A stretch of DNA of 64,000 bases from assembly GCA_963969495.1 (NCBI GenBank), contig OZ018323.1, positions 77,846,330 to 77,910,329 on the forward strand, given 5' to 3'. The stretch's first letter is position 1; the number at the start of each line of letters is the position of its first letter. The translations under genes and the position numbers were made by a program. The stretch comes from Ceratothoa steindachneri (Eukaryota; Arthropoda; Malacostraca; Isopoda; Cymothoidae). The notes under the pieces were generated by a model that saw nothing but the letters and a program-made list of their open reading frames with translations, was not told the DNA's origin and did not search any database. This document shows positions 12,330-23,580 of this stretch, one piece after another.

Positions 12330-13730
12330 CTAGATTTAAATACAGGGAGACTGGGTGCTTCCACAAATCTTTGGGTAGTGAATTCCATTTCAGGATGACA
12401 CGACAAGAGAAAAACTTGTGTCAACTGTTGGACTCGTGTTTAAAATGTCAGCTGGTGAGATGCTACTAAGGCCATGAAAAGTGCGGTAACAATATGTAAG
12501 GTCTTGTCTCAGAAATCTACCTTTAACAGAGAACAACCTCAATCTGGCTAGCCTCTCTGGATATGAAAGCTATGTTAGTCCAACCATCTGTTTTGTCCAC
12601 CTGCTCTGCACAGATTCCAGGAGCCAGTTCTGGCCAAGAAACTCAAGATTCCATGCTGGAGATGCAAATTCTACGAGACTCGTATGTCGGACATCAGAAT
12701 TAAATAAAGTTATTTGAGGCAATACCCCCAGCTTTTGTAATCGCACTTCTTATAATATGTTGATGGAATTTTAATTTGTCAATTGTTACACCAAGATCTT
12801 TATGTGATGAGCAAGGAGATATGGGATTACCATCAAGAATATAGAGAGGTGTTAAAAGATACTCATCATGTATATGACTCTGTCTAGCAAAACAAAGATG
12901 GACACATTTGGTTGTAGAAAACTTTATCCCCCAAGAAGAGGCTACTGAAGGCAGCAAGTCAATACTGTTCTGCATGTCAGGTAGGAGCAACTAGGTGAAG
13001 AAGCTGATGAATGGAAATATAACTTTAGATCGTCTGCAAACATTTTATAATTACACTGTATCTGAGAGCAAGTATGATTTATAAAGTTAAGAAAAAGCAA
13101 TGGCCCCAGTACTGAGCCCTGAGGAACACCGCTTAAGACCTGCTTAGAAGTACTAACATGGCCATTGATTGAAACTTTCATTGCTTGAAAGTAGAAATTC
13201 CAATTGCTACAAGTTTGTTAATGAGAGTCTGATAAAGTCTACCACATACTCTAGATCATACCAGGATTTAGACTGATAGGCCTATAGTTCAAAGGATCAC
13301 CCCGAGACCCCTCCTTGTAAATAGGAGATACATGAGATAGTTTCCAGGAATGAGGTAAAGAATCAGATGTCATAGATAGATTAAAGATGATCGATGAAGG
13401 ATTAGCAAGCTCAGAAGCACATTCTTTTAAAAGACGAGGATGGATATTATCAGGTCTCATGGCACTGTCAACATCAAGGGATTTTAAGTGGGCTTCAACA
13501 TCGCCAGGAAGAAACTGAACTGATGAAAAGTTACCATGACACACCTGATGAGGGAATGGGTTTAAGGGGGACTTAACCACAAACACAGGCATAAGCTTCA
13601 ACAAATACATTGGCCATAGCAACAGGTGCTTATGGTCGCCCATTGACATTCGAGCGATTGTAGATTCAAGCTTGTTTTTCTTCATTCTTGGGCATGGGAT
13701 GTTTTCCCGACCTCGTTGGTTCTCCTCCAT
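12330..13730 (-). pseudogene. CR1/L2-type LINE reverse transcriptase remnant
   Basis: Minus strand, in order: HPRLLKECASELANPS and NYRPISL (RT fingers, about 13,450-13,270), VPQGSVLGPLLFLNF (about 13,130), the catalytic FADDLKLY (about 13,030), DLGVTID (about 12,790), then a C-terminal tail with ERLARLRLFS and WNSLPKDLW near 12,560 and 12,370. This wording is characteristic of CR1/L2-group RTs and clearly different from the I-group family elsewhere in the window. Frameshifts break it into at least four pieces. The endonuclease is absent, so the copy is 5'-truncated and inactive. Confidence 0.8.
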
Positions 13731-14289
13731 ATCAGCCTCAATTGACCTTCTACCTTCGTTGGTTAATGGGTATTGCGATTCCGAGTGGGCCGAGTAATAT
13801 GCAGTGTCAAATAATTATGGGTAATGTTCTAGAAAAAATGTAATTTATTATCGATGTCTCCTAAATGAACTTCTTTATACCTGTTTTCAAATATTTGGGT
13901 CCGCGTGTGAGGTATGCTTCTTTTTAGTGTTTTGGTTTGTAAGTTGTTTTTCGTTTGGTTTGTTTATGTTCCTGTTATTTTTTTAATAGTTTTTTGTTTT
14001 GTTTGTTTCTGTTATTTGTTGGAGTAGTTTTTATTAGCGTTTTTTGTTATATTTTTAGTTTGAAAAAAGTTTCTAGAAATGCATTTATTTACGTTATGCC
14101 GGTGGTTCAGGTTTTGCTGCAGCAAGCAACAATTCGTGGAACCACTCATTTATGCTCGGGTATTTCGGAAAGTGACCTCCCTCTATTTTGTGGATAATTC
14201 ATATATATATTTGTGCTTAAAACGAGTTGTTGTTTTTTTTACCTAGAGACTGTTTTTTCTTTTGATTTTTTTGTTTGTTTTTGGAGGGG
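13731..14289. other. No gene recognised
   Basis: T-rich sequence with a long TTTGTTTG-like segment at about 13,930-14,060. No coding or repeat family recognised. Confidence 0.4.
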
Positions 14290-14984
14290 TTCGTTTATTG
14301 GAATCGCATCATATTGTACGAGTATTATATATCCTTTTTGAAGGGAATTTCGAAATGGAGGCTTTGCATCCCATACCCTCCTTTAATTTTAGGGGGTTAC
14401 ATCCCCATACCCCCGCTATTTTTAATAATCTAGTAGTATTCCAAATTAGAAAACCTAACATTAGATTCAAATTCAAAGGTGATTGCCAGATGTCGTTGTA
14501 GTCAAGGCTACACAAAGTCAAGAGAATGAGGGAAGGTAGGTAAAAGGGTAGCCAACAAAAAAAGTCCTAAAATATTGAGAGCCACTAATCTTAACAATTA
14601 CCCACATATAAATATGTAATAGAAAATAGTAACTTGTAAAACCATCGTCAAGTATAATACTAAAAGATTGTAAAATAAATGGCGAACAAACGTGTTTACC
14701 AGTCGGTCCCCGCTCCTATATATATTCAGCAGTATATTCAGTGGCCGAGCTGCAGGCTACATAACTTCATAATCTGATAAGATTTACAATTACCCAACTC
14801 CCGAGGTTACATTGCTCGGAAACAGCTTCCTCATCTTAATACACATAAAAGCTTAGCGAATAAAAGAAAATGTTTTTTTTGTGTTTTTTTTATGTAAAGC
14901 ATAATAAGCTGTTCGGTGGAGAATATTTGCTAAAGAAGGTTTCGTGTCTCAATATAAGTTCTTCATCATCATCATCACTAACTC

Positions 14985-15215
14985 TATGATTTAAGAAGGG
15001 GATTTTTTTGAGTATTTGAATAATAATTTCATCTTAGTTTGGTTATGACTTATGTTTTTTCAAAATTTATTTCTAATAATTCTTTTATAATATCAAAAAC
15101 AAAATGGTGAAGTTCAGAAATAAATATAAGTGGAACTTTTTAAAACCTAAAAAAATTACAAATGGTGAAGTTCAGAAAATTTATAAAAATTTAAACATGG
15201 TTGCTTTTTTTTAGA
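14985..15215 (+). repeat. Interspersed repeat R, copy 1
   Basis: Shares order and wording with 16,372-16,625: GGGATTTTTTTGAGTATTTG, TTTGAATAATAAT, ACAAAATGG(T/C)GAAGTTCA twice, then AACATGG(T)TGC and a T run. Both copies lie next to decayed Tc1 sequence. No coding potential. Confidence 0.65.
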
Positions 15216-15295
15216 TTTTAAATTTTAATCATAGTAGCGAAGCGCAAGCTCCCCCCGTAGGGGGAGATTGGCGAAGCCATTGCCTGGTTTTATTC

Positions 15296-15541
15296 ATATA
15301 AGAAGATCAACGTTTTAGAATGGCCGAGTCAATTTCCTGATCTCAATCACATTGAGAATCTATGGAATGAACTGATGATGCGACTGCACGCGAGAAACCC
15401 ACGGAATTTGGTTGACTTAAAGAATTTCTGTAAACAAAAGGATTCTCATTACCCTTCAATTCTGCTAACAAGTCACAACAAAATACAAAGGGACGTCTGC
15501 AAGCTTTAATTGCCAGCAATGGCTTTGTAATTAAATATTAA
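15296..15541 (+). pseudogene. Tc1-like transposase, C-terminal fragment
   Basis: Translation gives [20 protein letters not shown], the classic Tc1 DDE third-acid motif (the Glu of IENLW), followed by [10 protein letters not shown] and the carboxy tail with a frameshift. The DNA-binding domain and first two Asp residues are missing. Tc1 transposases cut and paste DNA at TA sites; this fragment cannot. Confidence 0.85.
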
Positions 15542-15943
15542 GTGACATGTGTCGAATACTTTTGCGTCGGGTGTTACAATGTTTTTTTAAACAAATCTGT
15601 TAATATATAATCTTTTTAATTACCAGTTGCTTCCAATATTGTACAAGTATTTACCAAGTTATGTTTTGCTACGTGAAATGCTCATGTATATGTTTCTGTA
15701 TTTTTTACAAATAATCTTTTTAATTATTTTTATTAATTGTTAAGATTAATGGCCCACGATTTTGTTAGCAATTACTACTAGGAAATACTACTAGATTATT
15801 AAAAATAGGGGAGTGCAACTCCTACAATTAAAGGGGGGTGTGGGGGAGGAAGCTACCATTTAGAAATTCCCTTCAAAATGATATATGTATAATACAATAT
15901 GATGCGACCCCAAAACGTAAAAATCGCTAAGAAAAATCGTGCG

Positions 15944-17715
15944 CCACTAATCTTGACAATTACCGAGTGGAGGTGCTGCATTTCTCCAACTTTAATTTTC
16001 AGCTCTTTCAAAAGATGTTCAATGGGATTCAAGTCTGGAAACTGGCCAGGCCACTCAATAAAATTAATACGATGCCTATTAAGCCACTTAGTTTTTTCCT
16101 TGGCTCATGCTTAGGGTCGTTATCGTGCTGAAACACCCAACGTCTCGCCGAGCTACTGAGATGTATTTCTGAAATTTTGCAGTATCCCTCTGAGTTCATT
16201 GTTCCTTCTATGGTGTGAAGGTCTCCTGTATCTGCTGATGTAAAGCAGCCCCCAAACCATTATGCTACCTCCCCCACATGATTCACCCATGGCAAGGTGT
16301 TTTTCTGTTTGTAAAGCGGTGAGAGGTTCACAACAAACTTATCGTAGTTATCCTCCATAACACTATATTTTAAGTACGGGATTTTGGGAAGGGTTTGAAT
16401 AATAATAGATTTTTTTTTCTCTCAGTTCGATATGACCTAGGTATTTTTTAAGTTTTTATCACTTTTTTTCTAAGAGTTGCTTTAGACTCTGAAAAAACAA
16501 AATGGCGAAGTTCACAAAAAATAAAAATGATTATCGAATGTTTAAGAATTTTTAAAAACAAAAAGAGTTGCATGCAAATGGTGAAGTTCAGAAAATTTAA
16601 AATTTAGGCATGGCTGATTTTTTTTTTTTTATTTTTTCGTATATACGAAATTTTTATCAAAGTTATTTCTAAAATAGATTTTCAATTTTATTCTTTATCA
16701 AGAGGAAATTGCTACTGGCCTCTAAAAACGAGTAAAGCAGAAAGAAATTATTAGAGCAAAATTAGATTAAAAAAAAACCCCGTGGGAATTGGGGTTTTTC
16801 CGCATTTACAAAGAATTCCGATAAAACTTTTTCTGGCATTTAGGCCTAGAAAATAAGCATCGATGTGAAAAAATAGACCAATAGTAAATTGAGATATGTA
16901 CTGGAAACTTAAAAACAAAAAAGGGTATTGGTAAAGTCTGATAGATCGTGGGGAAGGATCGTTTTTGATATATCGAATGGTTTTATCAATTTATTTCTGA
17001 GTTTATTTAGAGATCGAAAAATTAGAGCGCCGGGCCATTTTTTGTATATTCAAAGCTTTTCTCGAAAGTTATTTCTAAGAGATGCTTTAGTATTTTTGAT
17101 GCTTTTATCTATATTTCTAAGAGTTACACCATTTTTCTCACCTTATACTTTTTACTATATGAATATATGGGTGAAGATGAGAAAGGTTTGAGTAAAATAA
17201 ATTTTTAAAATATTTTGTACGAAAAAGTATTAAAAGAAGAGATTAATAAATGGAAATGGATACCCTTACCTTGGCCGTAGTCCACAGACCGAAAGGTTTG
17301 CCTGCGAACCACAAGCTGCTCCTCTGGGTAGTGGCGAAACCGCTTCCCTTGTTGCGTTTTCTTCGTCACTAGAGGAACCCTTCGTGCCGAGTGCTTGCAT
17401 AGTCCTTCTCTTCACAATGTGTTGCAGGACACTGTCTGCCGAGTAGCGCTGGCACAGGTTTACGCCAGTTCTTTCCCTATTTTTCTGAGATCCTTTGTCA
17501 CCATTCTCACTAATTTGGAGTCCGCACGAAGCGTTATTTTCCTCGGAGCACCTGTTCTTGGTTTGCTACTGACCGCTCCTCTCCTCATCCTCCTCCATTT
17601 CTCAATGATATACTGCACAGAGCTTATGGGCATATCAAACTGTTCAGAAAACTTCCTGTAACCTTTGCCATCCTCGTACTCTCTTACACAGGCGCTTTTG
17701 GCTTTAAGAGAATGT
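15944..17715 (-). pseudogene. Tc1-like transposase, broken, minus strand
   Basis: Two blocks in the right order on the minus strand. At about 17,715-17,255 lies the helix-turn-helix half, with SVQYIIEKW, GAPRKITLRA and TKDLRKIGKEL. At about 16,330-15,944 lies the catalytic half, with WFGGCFTSADTGD, FQHDNDPKH (second Asp) and IEWPGQFPDLNPIEHL (Glu). Each block has stops and frameshifts. The intervening 0.9 kb is longer than the missing protein segment needs and includes repeat R copy 2, so something has inserted there. Confidence 0.8.
16372..16625 (+). repeat. Interspersed repeat R, copy 2
   Basis: Same orientation and word order as 14,985-15,215. It sits inside the broken Tc1-like transposase on the other strand, so it is probably an insertion or part of a non-autonomous element. 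Confidence 0.6.
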
Positions 17716-19552
17716 CTTTTAACCTTTGGAGTAAGGAAACTCTTATGAGATGTTCATCCAGTACTTGATTGTGGCAGACAAACTGCTGTCAACGCCCACA
17801 TTGCCACGTAAACTCTCATACGTGTGTACGAATGTTCCGGAACACACAGAGACGCTTCGAAACAGAATTATCGAGCAGAACGTCCTGTAGTAACACGGAA
17901 AAAAAATCTATATTACTAAATTATGAATACTTTTTGCATACCTTTTTGTATCATTTTATATAGACTTTATAAATTCCATTATAAATATACAAGTTAGCAT
18001 TATTTTTTGTTAGATAATTGTATTAACCTATTTTGGTTAAATTATCAAAACTGTACTAATGAAACAAAATATTATGTTTGATTTGATTTTTCTAGAACGT
18101 TACAGATAATTATTTGACCCACTCTATAGAATTTCCATACCTTTTCCCATACACTAATTTCACCATTTATTTACCTTCCAAAACTGACTGACATGACTTC
18201 GTTGTTTTTCTTTTTTTTTATAATAAATACAAACTACGTCAAAGAAAAACGAAAAACCTGCGGTGTTTACAGACAATAGACCCAAACTAATTTGATGCGG
18301 AAATTCAAGTTGTTTCAAGCATTTATTATTATATATTTTATTTTACCTGAAGAGGAAACTGCCCGTCTACAACCTCCCCCTCCCTGCTTCGCCTCAACTG
18401 ACCCCGAGAAAAAACAACCACGCTTATGTACGCCACTCCCAAATCCACTACATTTCCTTGATTGCATAAAACAAGACAGAAAAACATCCCTTAAAAGCCA
18501 CTTTTTTTGAATACTTATTTTTTATTGTTTACTTTTATATTTTTAAATAGATATCGTGTATGTACGTACACGCGCGTACATATGCACGAAGGCTCAAGTT
18601 GGGGACTACTTTGCGATATTGTAACACTTCGTAGTTTGGAGCCTACGTTAAGTTGTAATTTCACACCGAAATATGCCTTAAACGATGCGAATCGGTGACA
18701 AAACTACTACACAATTAGGTGCACATATGTACGCACACGAGCTGGCTGTGGTTAATTTCAGTGATCGAACGAGGCCAAACTTAGCTTTGTCTACTCCCCC
18801 CAAAGGATTTTGTTTTCGTAAGAACGGCGCGCGATGTTTCCACATAATGAACATCAGTGGTTACGTGTTGGGGATTCAATTGCGCGCGCATTCGTATTTG
18901 TTTCTACAACCTTGTCTCTTCTTTTCTTCCCTTCGTTTCTTGTCTCTATTTTACCTCGCATCTCCTTAGTTCACCAACCACTCAGCTAGAACGATCCAGT
19001 TCAATCCAGTTTTTCGCTTGTACCAGTGTATGGAAATGAATGAGAATTATTTTATTAATTCTTTTTTAGTTGATTGTGTCTCACTGTACCCTCAGGATGT
19101 CCAAATATCATATATCAAACTGAAGATGGAAGTTTACGCATTTCAGAAACTAATTTCTGAATAAATCGATTCTTTTAATGTATTCGGTTCTTATCCTATA
19201 GTTATCCCTAAACTTTAGGAATTAATGCCATTTTCTTTGATTAATAAGAGTTTTCTTAGGTTTAGGTAGGACAAGGTATTACATTTTTGTATGCTCGAGG
19301 CTTAGTATCGTAGTCCATAGTCATCCTTATTTCTTTTTCCGCTCTTAGGTTCTTTCTATTTATATTCCTTTGCGGAATGGTAGGTTTAGTAAATGTGTGA
19401 GCTGTACCGTTCAGTTACGTTCGCGAAACAGAGAAGGGGGAGGGGGGCAAAATTCCGGAAGAATAAGAGAAAAGGGCTATTCTATGAAACATCGTCGGGT
19501 CGACGCGTTGGAATACACCATCTTTGCTTAGAACTCCTTTCCCAAAAAACGT
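17716..19552. other. No gene recognised
   Basis: AT-rich to mixed sequence. The only open frames are short and without family resemblance. No microsatellite or inverted repeat stands out before 19,553. Confidence 0.4.
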
Positions 19553-19683
19553 CCCACAGGAAAGATGAAAAGCGGAATCCAAGTATTTTCGAATTTTAAT
19601 CAGTACATTCTCAAGAAATATATGAAAATGAATTGAATAAAGTTCGAGATAACTTGGATTCTGCTTTTCATTTTTCCTCTGGG
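19553..19683. repeat. Imperfect palindrome beside (TA)n
   Basis: Left arm starts CCCACAGGAAAGATGAAAAG. The reverse complement of the right arm starts CCCAGAGGAAAAATGAAAAG and continues with AGAATCCAAGT. Arms are about 60 nt, roughly 80% identical by eye, with a short centre. It ends 10 bp before the (TA)n array. It may be a foldback or MITE-like element. Confidence 0.65.
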
Positions 19684-19689
19684 ATTTTT

Positions 19690-21027
<1,338 letters not shown>

Positions 21028-21039
21028 CCCCGTAAGGGG
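21028..21039 (+). other. LINE 5'-terminal hairpin, copy L1a
   Basis: CCCC-GTAA-GGGG: a four-pair stem capped by a GNRA-type tetraloop at the extreme 5' end of the element. Confidence 0.6.
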
Positions 21040-21492
21040 CGTGGCGATTTGCCTTCCTGGCCGCCGTGCTGACTGGACTCAGCGCCCCGTCCGGCCCCAG
21101 CTAAGCCTCTTCTCCTCCCTTCAGAACACTTGTGTTTCGCCCCCCCCCCCTGTTTCCTCGCTTTTCATACAACCTCTCCCACAACTTTCTCTTGTTAGCC
21201 TCTAATTTCACAGGGTAGATGCTGACCTTCTCAGCCAACTATACCGGATCGGGGCTAAGGGGAGAGGGGACAATGATCCCTCACCCCTGAGCTCCATTTT
21301 TGGATGGTGGGTTCTTAATAACCTGCTTTATCCTCACCCACATCTTCCTCACCTACTCTTCCTTTGTATTTTCAAACACTATCAATTTTACGCTGTGTCC
21401 AAGGTGGAGCCACCATGCTGAGGGACTGACAGGCCACCAGGCGGGAGGGTTGGTCCGAAATGGCGGCACCCGTCTCTGCCAGGCCTGTACTT

Positions 21493-21522
21493 ACCCTTGG
21501 CAGAGCGGGCCACTGCGGGGGT
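21493..21522 (+). other. 5' UTR hairpin before ORF1, copy L1a
   Basis: Diverged counterpart of the hairpin at 23,511-23,543. ACCCTTG, CAG and CTGCGGGGGT still pair, with one bulged G and two G-T pairs. Confidence 0.5.
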
Positions 21523-21725
21523 GATTAGAGTTTGCATCCCGTAATAAAAAAAAGGGTCACCAATGATGAAAACTTTCACACAAAATCTCTCCCCATTTCC
21601 CCTTTAAGAACAACGGAGACGCCCTCAGGCAGCTCCACAGAAAAAATAGAGGTCACCCCTTCCTGTGGTTTCTCAGGGGACCCTCCATAATTATTCAACC
21701 GGAGAGGAGGCTTACTCCCCTCCAG

Positions 21726-21737
21726 CCTCGTAAGAGG
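21726..21737 (+). other. LINE 5'-terminal hairpin, copy L1b
   Basis: CCTC-GTAA-GAGG. Relative to CCCC/GGGG in the other two copies, both sides of the third pair have changed (C-G to T-A), which keeps the stem and the GTAA loop. Confidence 0.65.
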
Positions 21738-22169
21738 CGCGGCGATTTGCCATCCTGGCCGCCGTACTGACGGGACTCAGCACCCCGTCCGACCCTAGCT
21801 TAGCCTCTTCTCCTTCCTTCAAAACACTTGGTTCCTCGCTTTTCATACCTCTCCCACACCTTTCTCTGGTCAGCCTCTAATTTCACAGGGTAGATGCTGA
21901 CCTTCTTCTCAGTCAACCGTCCCGGGTCGGGGCTGAGGGGAGAGGGGACAAAGTTCCATAACCCCTGAGCTCCGGTCTGGGGTGCTTGGTTTTTAACAAC
22001 CTGCTTCATCCCCACCCATACCTTCCTCACATCCCTTTTCCTCTCCTCTTTACAATCTATCTTTTTTACGCCGTGTCCAAGGTGGAGCCGCCATGCCGAT
22101 GGACTGCCAGGCCACCAGGCGGGAGAGGTGGTCTCAAATGGCAGCGCCTGGCTCTGCCGCGCCTGTAAG

Positions 22170-22202
22170 CACCTCTTGCAGTGCGGGCTACTGCGAGAGG
22201 TG
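22170..22202 (+). other. 5' UTR hairpin before ORF1, copy L1b
   Basis: CACCTCTTGCAGT, a 7-nt loop, then ACTGCGAGAGGTG. Thirteen pairs with one G-T, 38 nt before the ORF1 start codon. Confidence 0.65.
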
Positions 22203-22239
22203 ATGCGCGATTGCATCCCGCGTAAAAAAGAGGGTCACC

Positions 22240-23048
22240 ATGCCCATGAATAACAAAATTAAAAAAAAACACAAATCTCTCCCCAATACCCCTTGCTCAT
22301 CAACGGAGCCGCCCTCGGGCAGCTCCACGAAAAAAATGGAGGTCTCCCCCCCTGTGCTTGCACAGGGGACCCTCCATCTTTCTTTTACCGGAGAGGAGGC
22401 TTACTCTTCTCGTACGCCTACGGGTGTAGGGGACTCCCCCTCACCCACTTCTCTGGAGGCGCTTTCAGGCACCTCCCTGCTTCCAGCGGCAGTCCCTCCT
22501 TTTCTTTCCAAGGGGACTGCCAAGAAAGCCAGCAGGCAGCCCATAGCGAACCGCAACCCATCAAAGCGGCTCGCTAGGGCAAACCCCCTTAGGGGGGAGA
22601 GGGAAGCCAGGCCACTTCGGTCGCTTCCCTCAAAAGACCTACTGGCAAGAATATTAAACCTTGCCGGGGTCAAGGCCTGTGCCTCCCCAAACAAGACTGG
22701 TGACGCTGCCAAGGGGACCTGCGATGTCCTGAAAGGGGATGGCCAACTGGAGGTCCTCCTGTGATAGACATGGTCCTTGAGGAAACCCAGCCTCAGATGG
22801 TAGGGCCTTCCATGGGGATGAATCCGGGCTCGGCGCCAAGCACCGAAACCAAATCCGCCCCTGTGCAAGGTCCTCTTCAAACGGCTGAGGGCTCCGAAGC
22901 AGTACAAAAAGGGGAGGGATCTCTTCCAACCGGTGCCCCTGCTACCACCAGGACCTTCTCCATTTCGGAGAAGGACCTCGCTGAGGCCGGTCCATCTGGC
23001 CTATGGGCTCCTATCGGCGGAGGTGAGAAGCGGGTTCATTCCCCGCCA
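22240..23048 (+). pseudogene. LINE ORF1 N-terminal part, outer copy
   Basis: The ATG at 22,240 aligns with the ORF1 start of the intact copy. The N-terminal Pro/Ser/Thr-rich region is readable to about 22,757. There a 1-nt loss (GAGGTCCTCC against GAGGCCCCTCC) shifts the frame, and reading continues in the next frame from 22,761. The remainder is displaced by the nested insertion. Unlikely to make a full Gag. Confidence 0.85.
23037..23048 (+). repeat. Target-site duplication, left copy
   Basis: CATTCCCCGCCA, identical to 30,005-30,016 on the other side of the full-length LINE. Confidence 0.9.
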
Positions 23049-23060
23049 CCCCGTAAGGGG
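23049..23060 (+). other. LINE 5'-terminal hairpin, intact copy
   Basis: CCCC-GTAA-GGGG at the first bases of the element; a GNRA-type loop on a four-pair stem. Confidence 0.65.
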
Positions 23061-23510
23061 CGCGGCGATTTGCCATCCTGGCCGCCGTGCTGACGGGATC
23101 CAGCGCTCCGTCCGGCCCCAGCTTAGCCTCTCTTCCTTCCTTCAGATAGCCCGATTTCTCCCCTACCTCGTCGCTTTTCATACAACCTCTCCCACAACTT
23201 TCTCTGGTCAGCCTCTAATTTCACAGGGTAGAATGCTGACCTTCTTCTCAAACCAACCACCCCGGATCGGGGCTGAGGGGGGGAGGGGACATTGTTCCCT
23301 AACCCCTCAGCTCCGGTTCGGGATGGGTTTTTTTTAACAACCTGCTTCATCCCCACCCACATCTTCCTCACATCCCTTTTCCTCTCCTCTTCACAACCTA
23401 TATTTTTTACGCCGTGTCCAAGGTGGAGCCGCCATGCCGAAGGACTGCCAGGCCACCAGGCGGGAGGGGTGGTCCCGAATGGCGGCGCCTGGCTCTGCCG
23501 GGCTTGTAAG

Positions 23511-23543
23511 CACCTCTCGCAGTGCGGGCAACTGCGAGAGGTG
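23511..23543 (+). promoter_or_regulatory. Perfect 13-bp hairpin before ORF1
   Basis: CACCTCTCGCAGT, loop GCGGGCA, ACTGCGAGAGGTG. It ends 37 nt upstream of the ORF1 ATG. It is retained with pairing in the two other 5' ends of this window, which suggests an RNA function such as translation control or Gag binding. The function is inference. Confidence 0.6.
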
Positions 23544-23580
23544 ATGAGCTATTGCGTCCCGTAATCAAAAGAGGGTCACC

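Larger units (their letters stand above)
14290..15917. mobile_element. Tc1-like element with long inverted repeats
   Basis: The segment at 14,290-14,442 is an inverted copy of 15,781-15,917 (shared words include GCATCATATTGTA, GAAGGGAATTTC and TAATAATCTAGTAGTATT). They enclose about 1.6 kb, a usual Tc1-like size, with a Tc1 transposase C-terminus inside. The inverted repeat may extend further out at lower identity. The first two thirds of the transposase is not recognisable, and part of the interior is an unrelated repeat also found at 16,372. Confidence 0.6.
21028..21725 (+). mobile_element. LINE 5' fragment, 3'-truncated (L1a)
   Basis: Begins with the same 5' terminus as the intact LINE (CCCCGTAAGGGG) and keeps the whole 5' UTR (about 540 bp) plus the first part of ORF1 to the GEEAYS region. 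It then stops where another LINE 5' end begins at 21,726. LINEs usually lose their 5' ends; this one keeps the 5' end and lacks everything downstream. The ORF1 start is degraded. Confidence 0.85.
21726..23048 (+). mobile_element. Outer LINE, 5' part (L1b)
   Basis: Starts CCTCGTAAGAGG at the family 5' end, contains a complete 5' UTR and the N-terminal part of ORF1, and breaks off at 23,048 inside the lysine-rich segment. It resumes at 30,005 after a full-length LINE of the same family. The 12 bp 23,037-23,048 are repeated at 30,005-30,016. This is an older copy that received a newer one. Confidence 0.9.

Noticed and set aside
13955..14197. Hydrophobic frame that could look like a membrane protein
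   Set aside because: Composition follows the T-rich DNA; no start context, no homologous motif.
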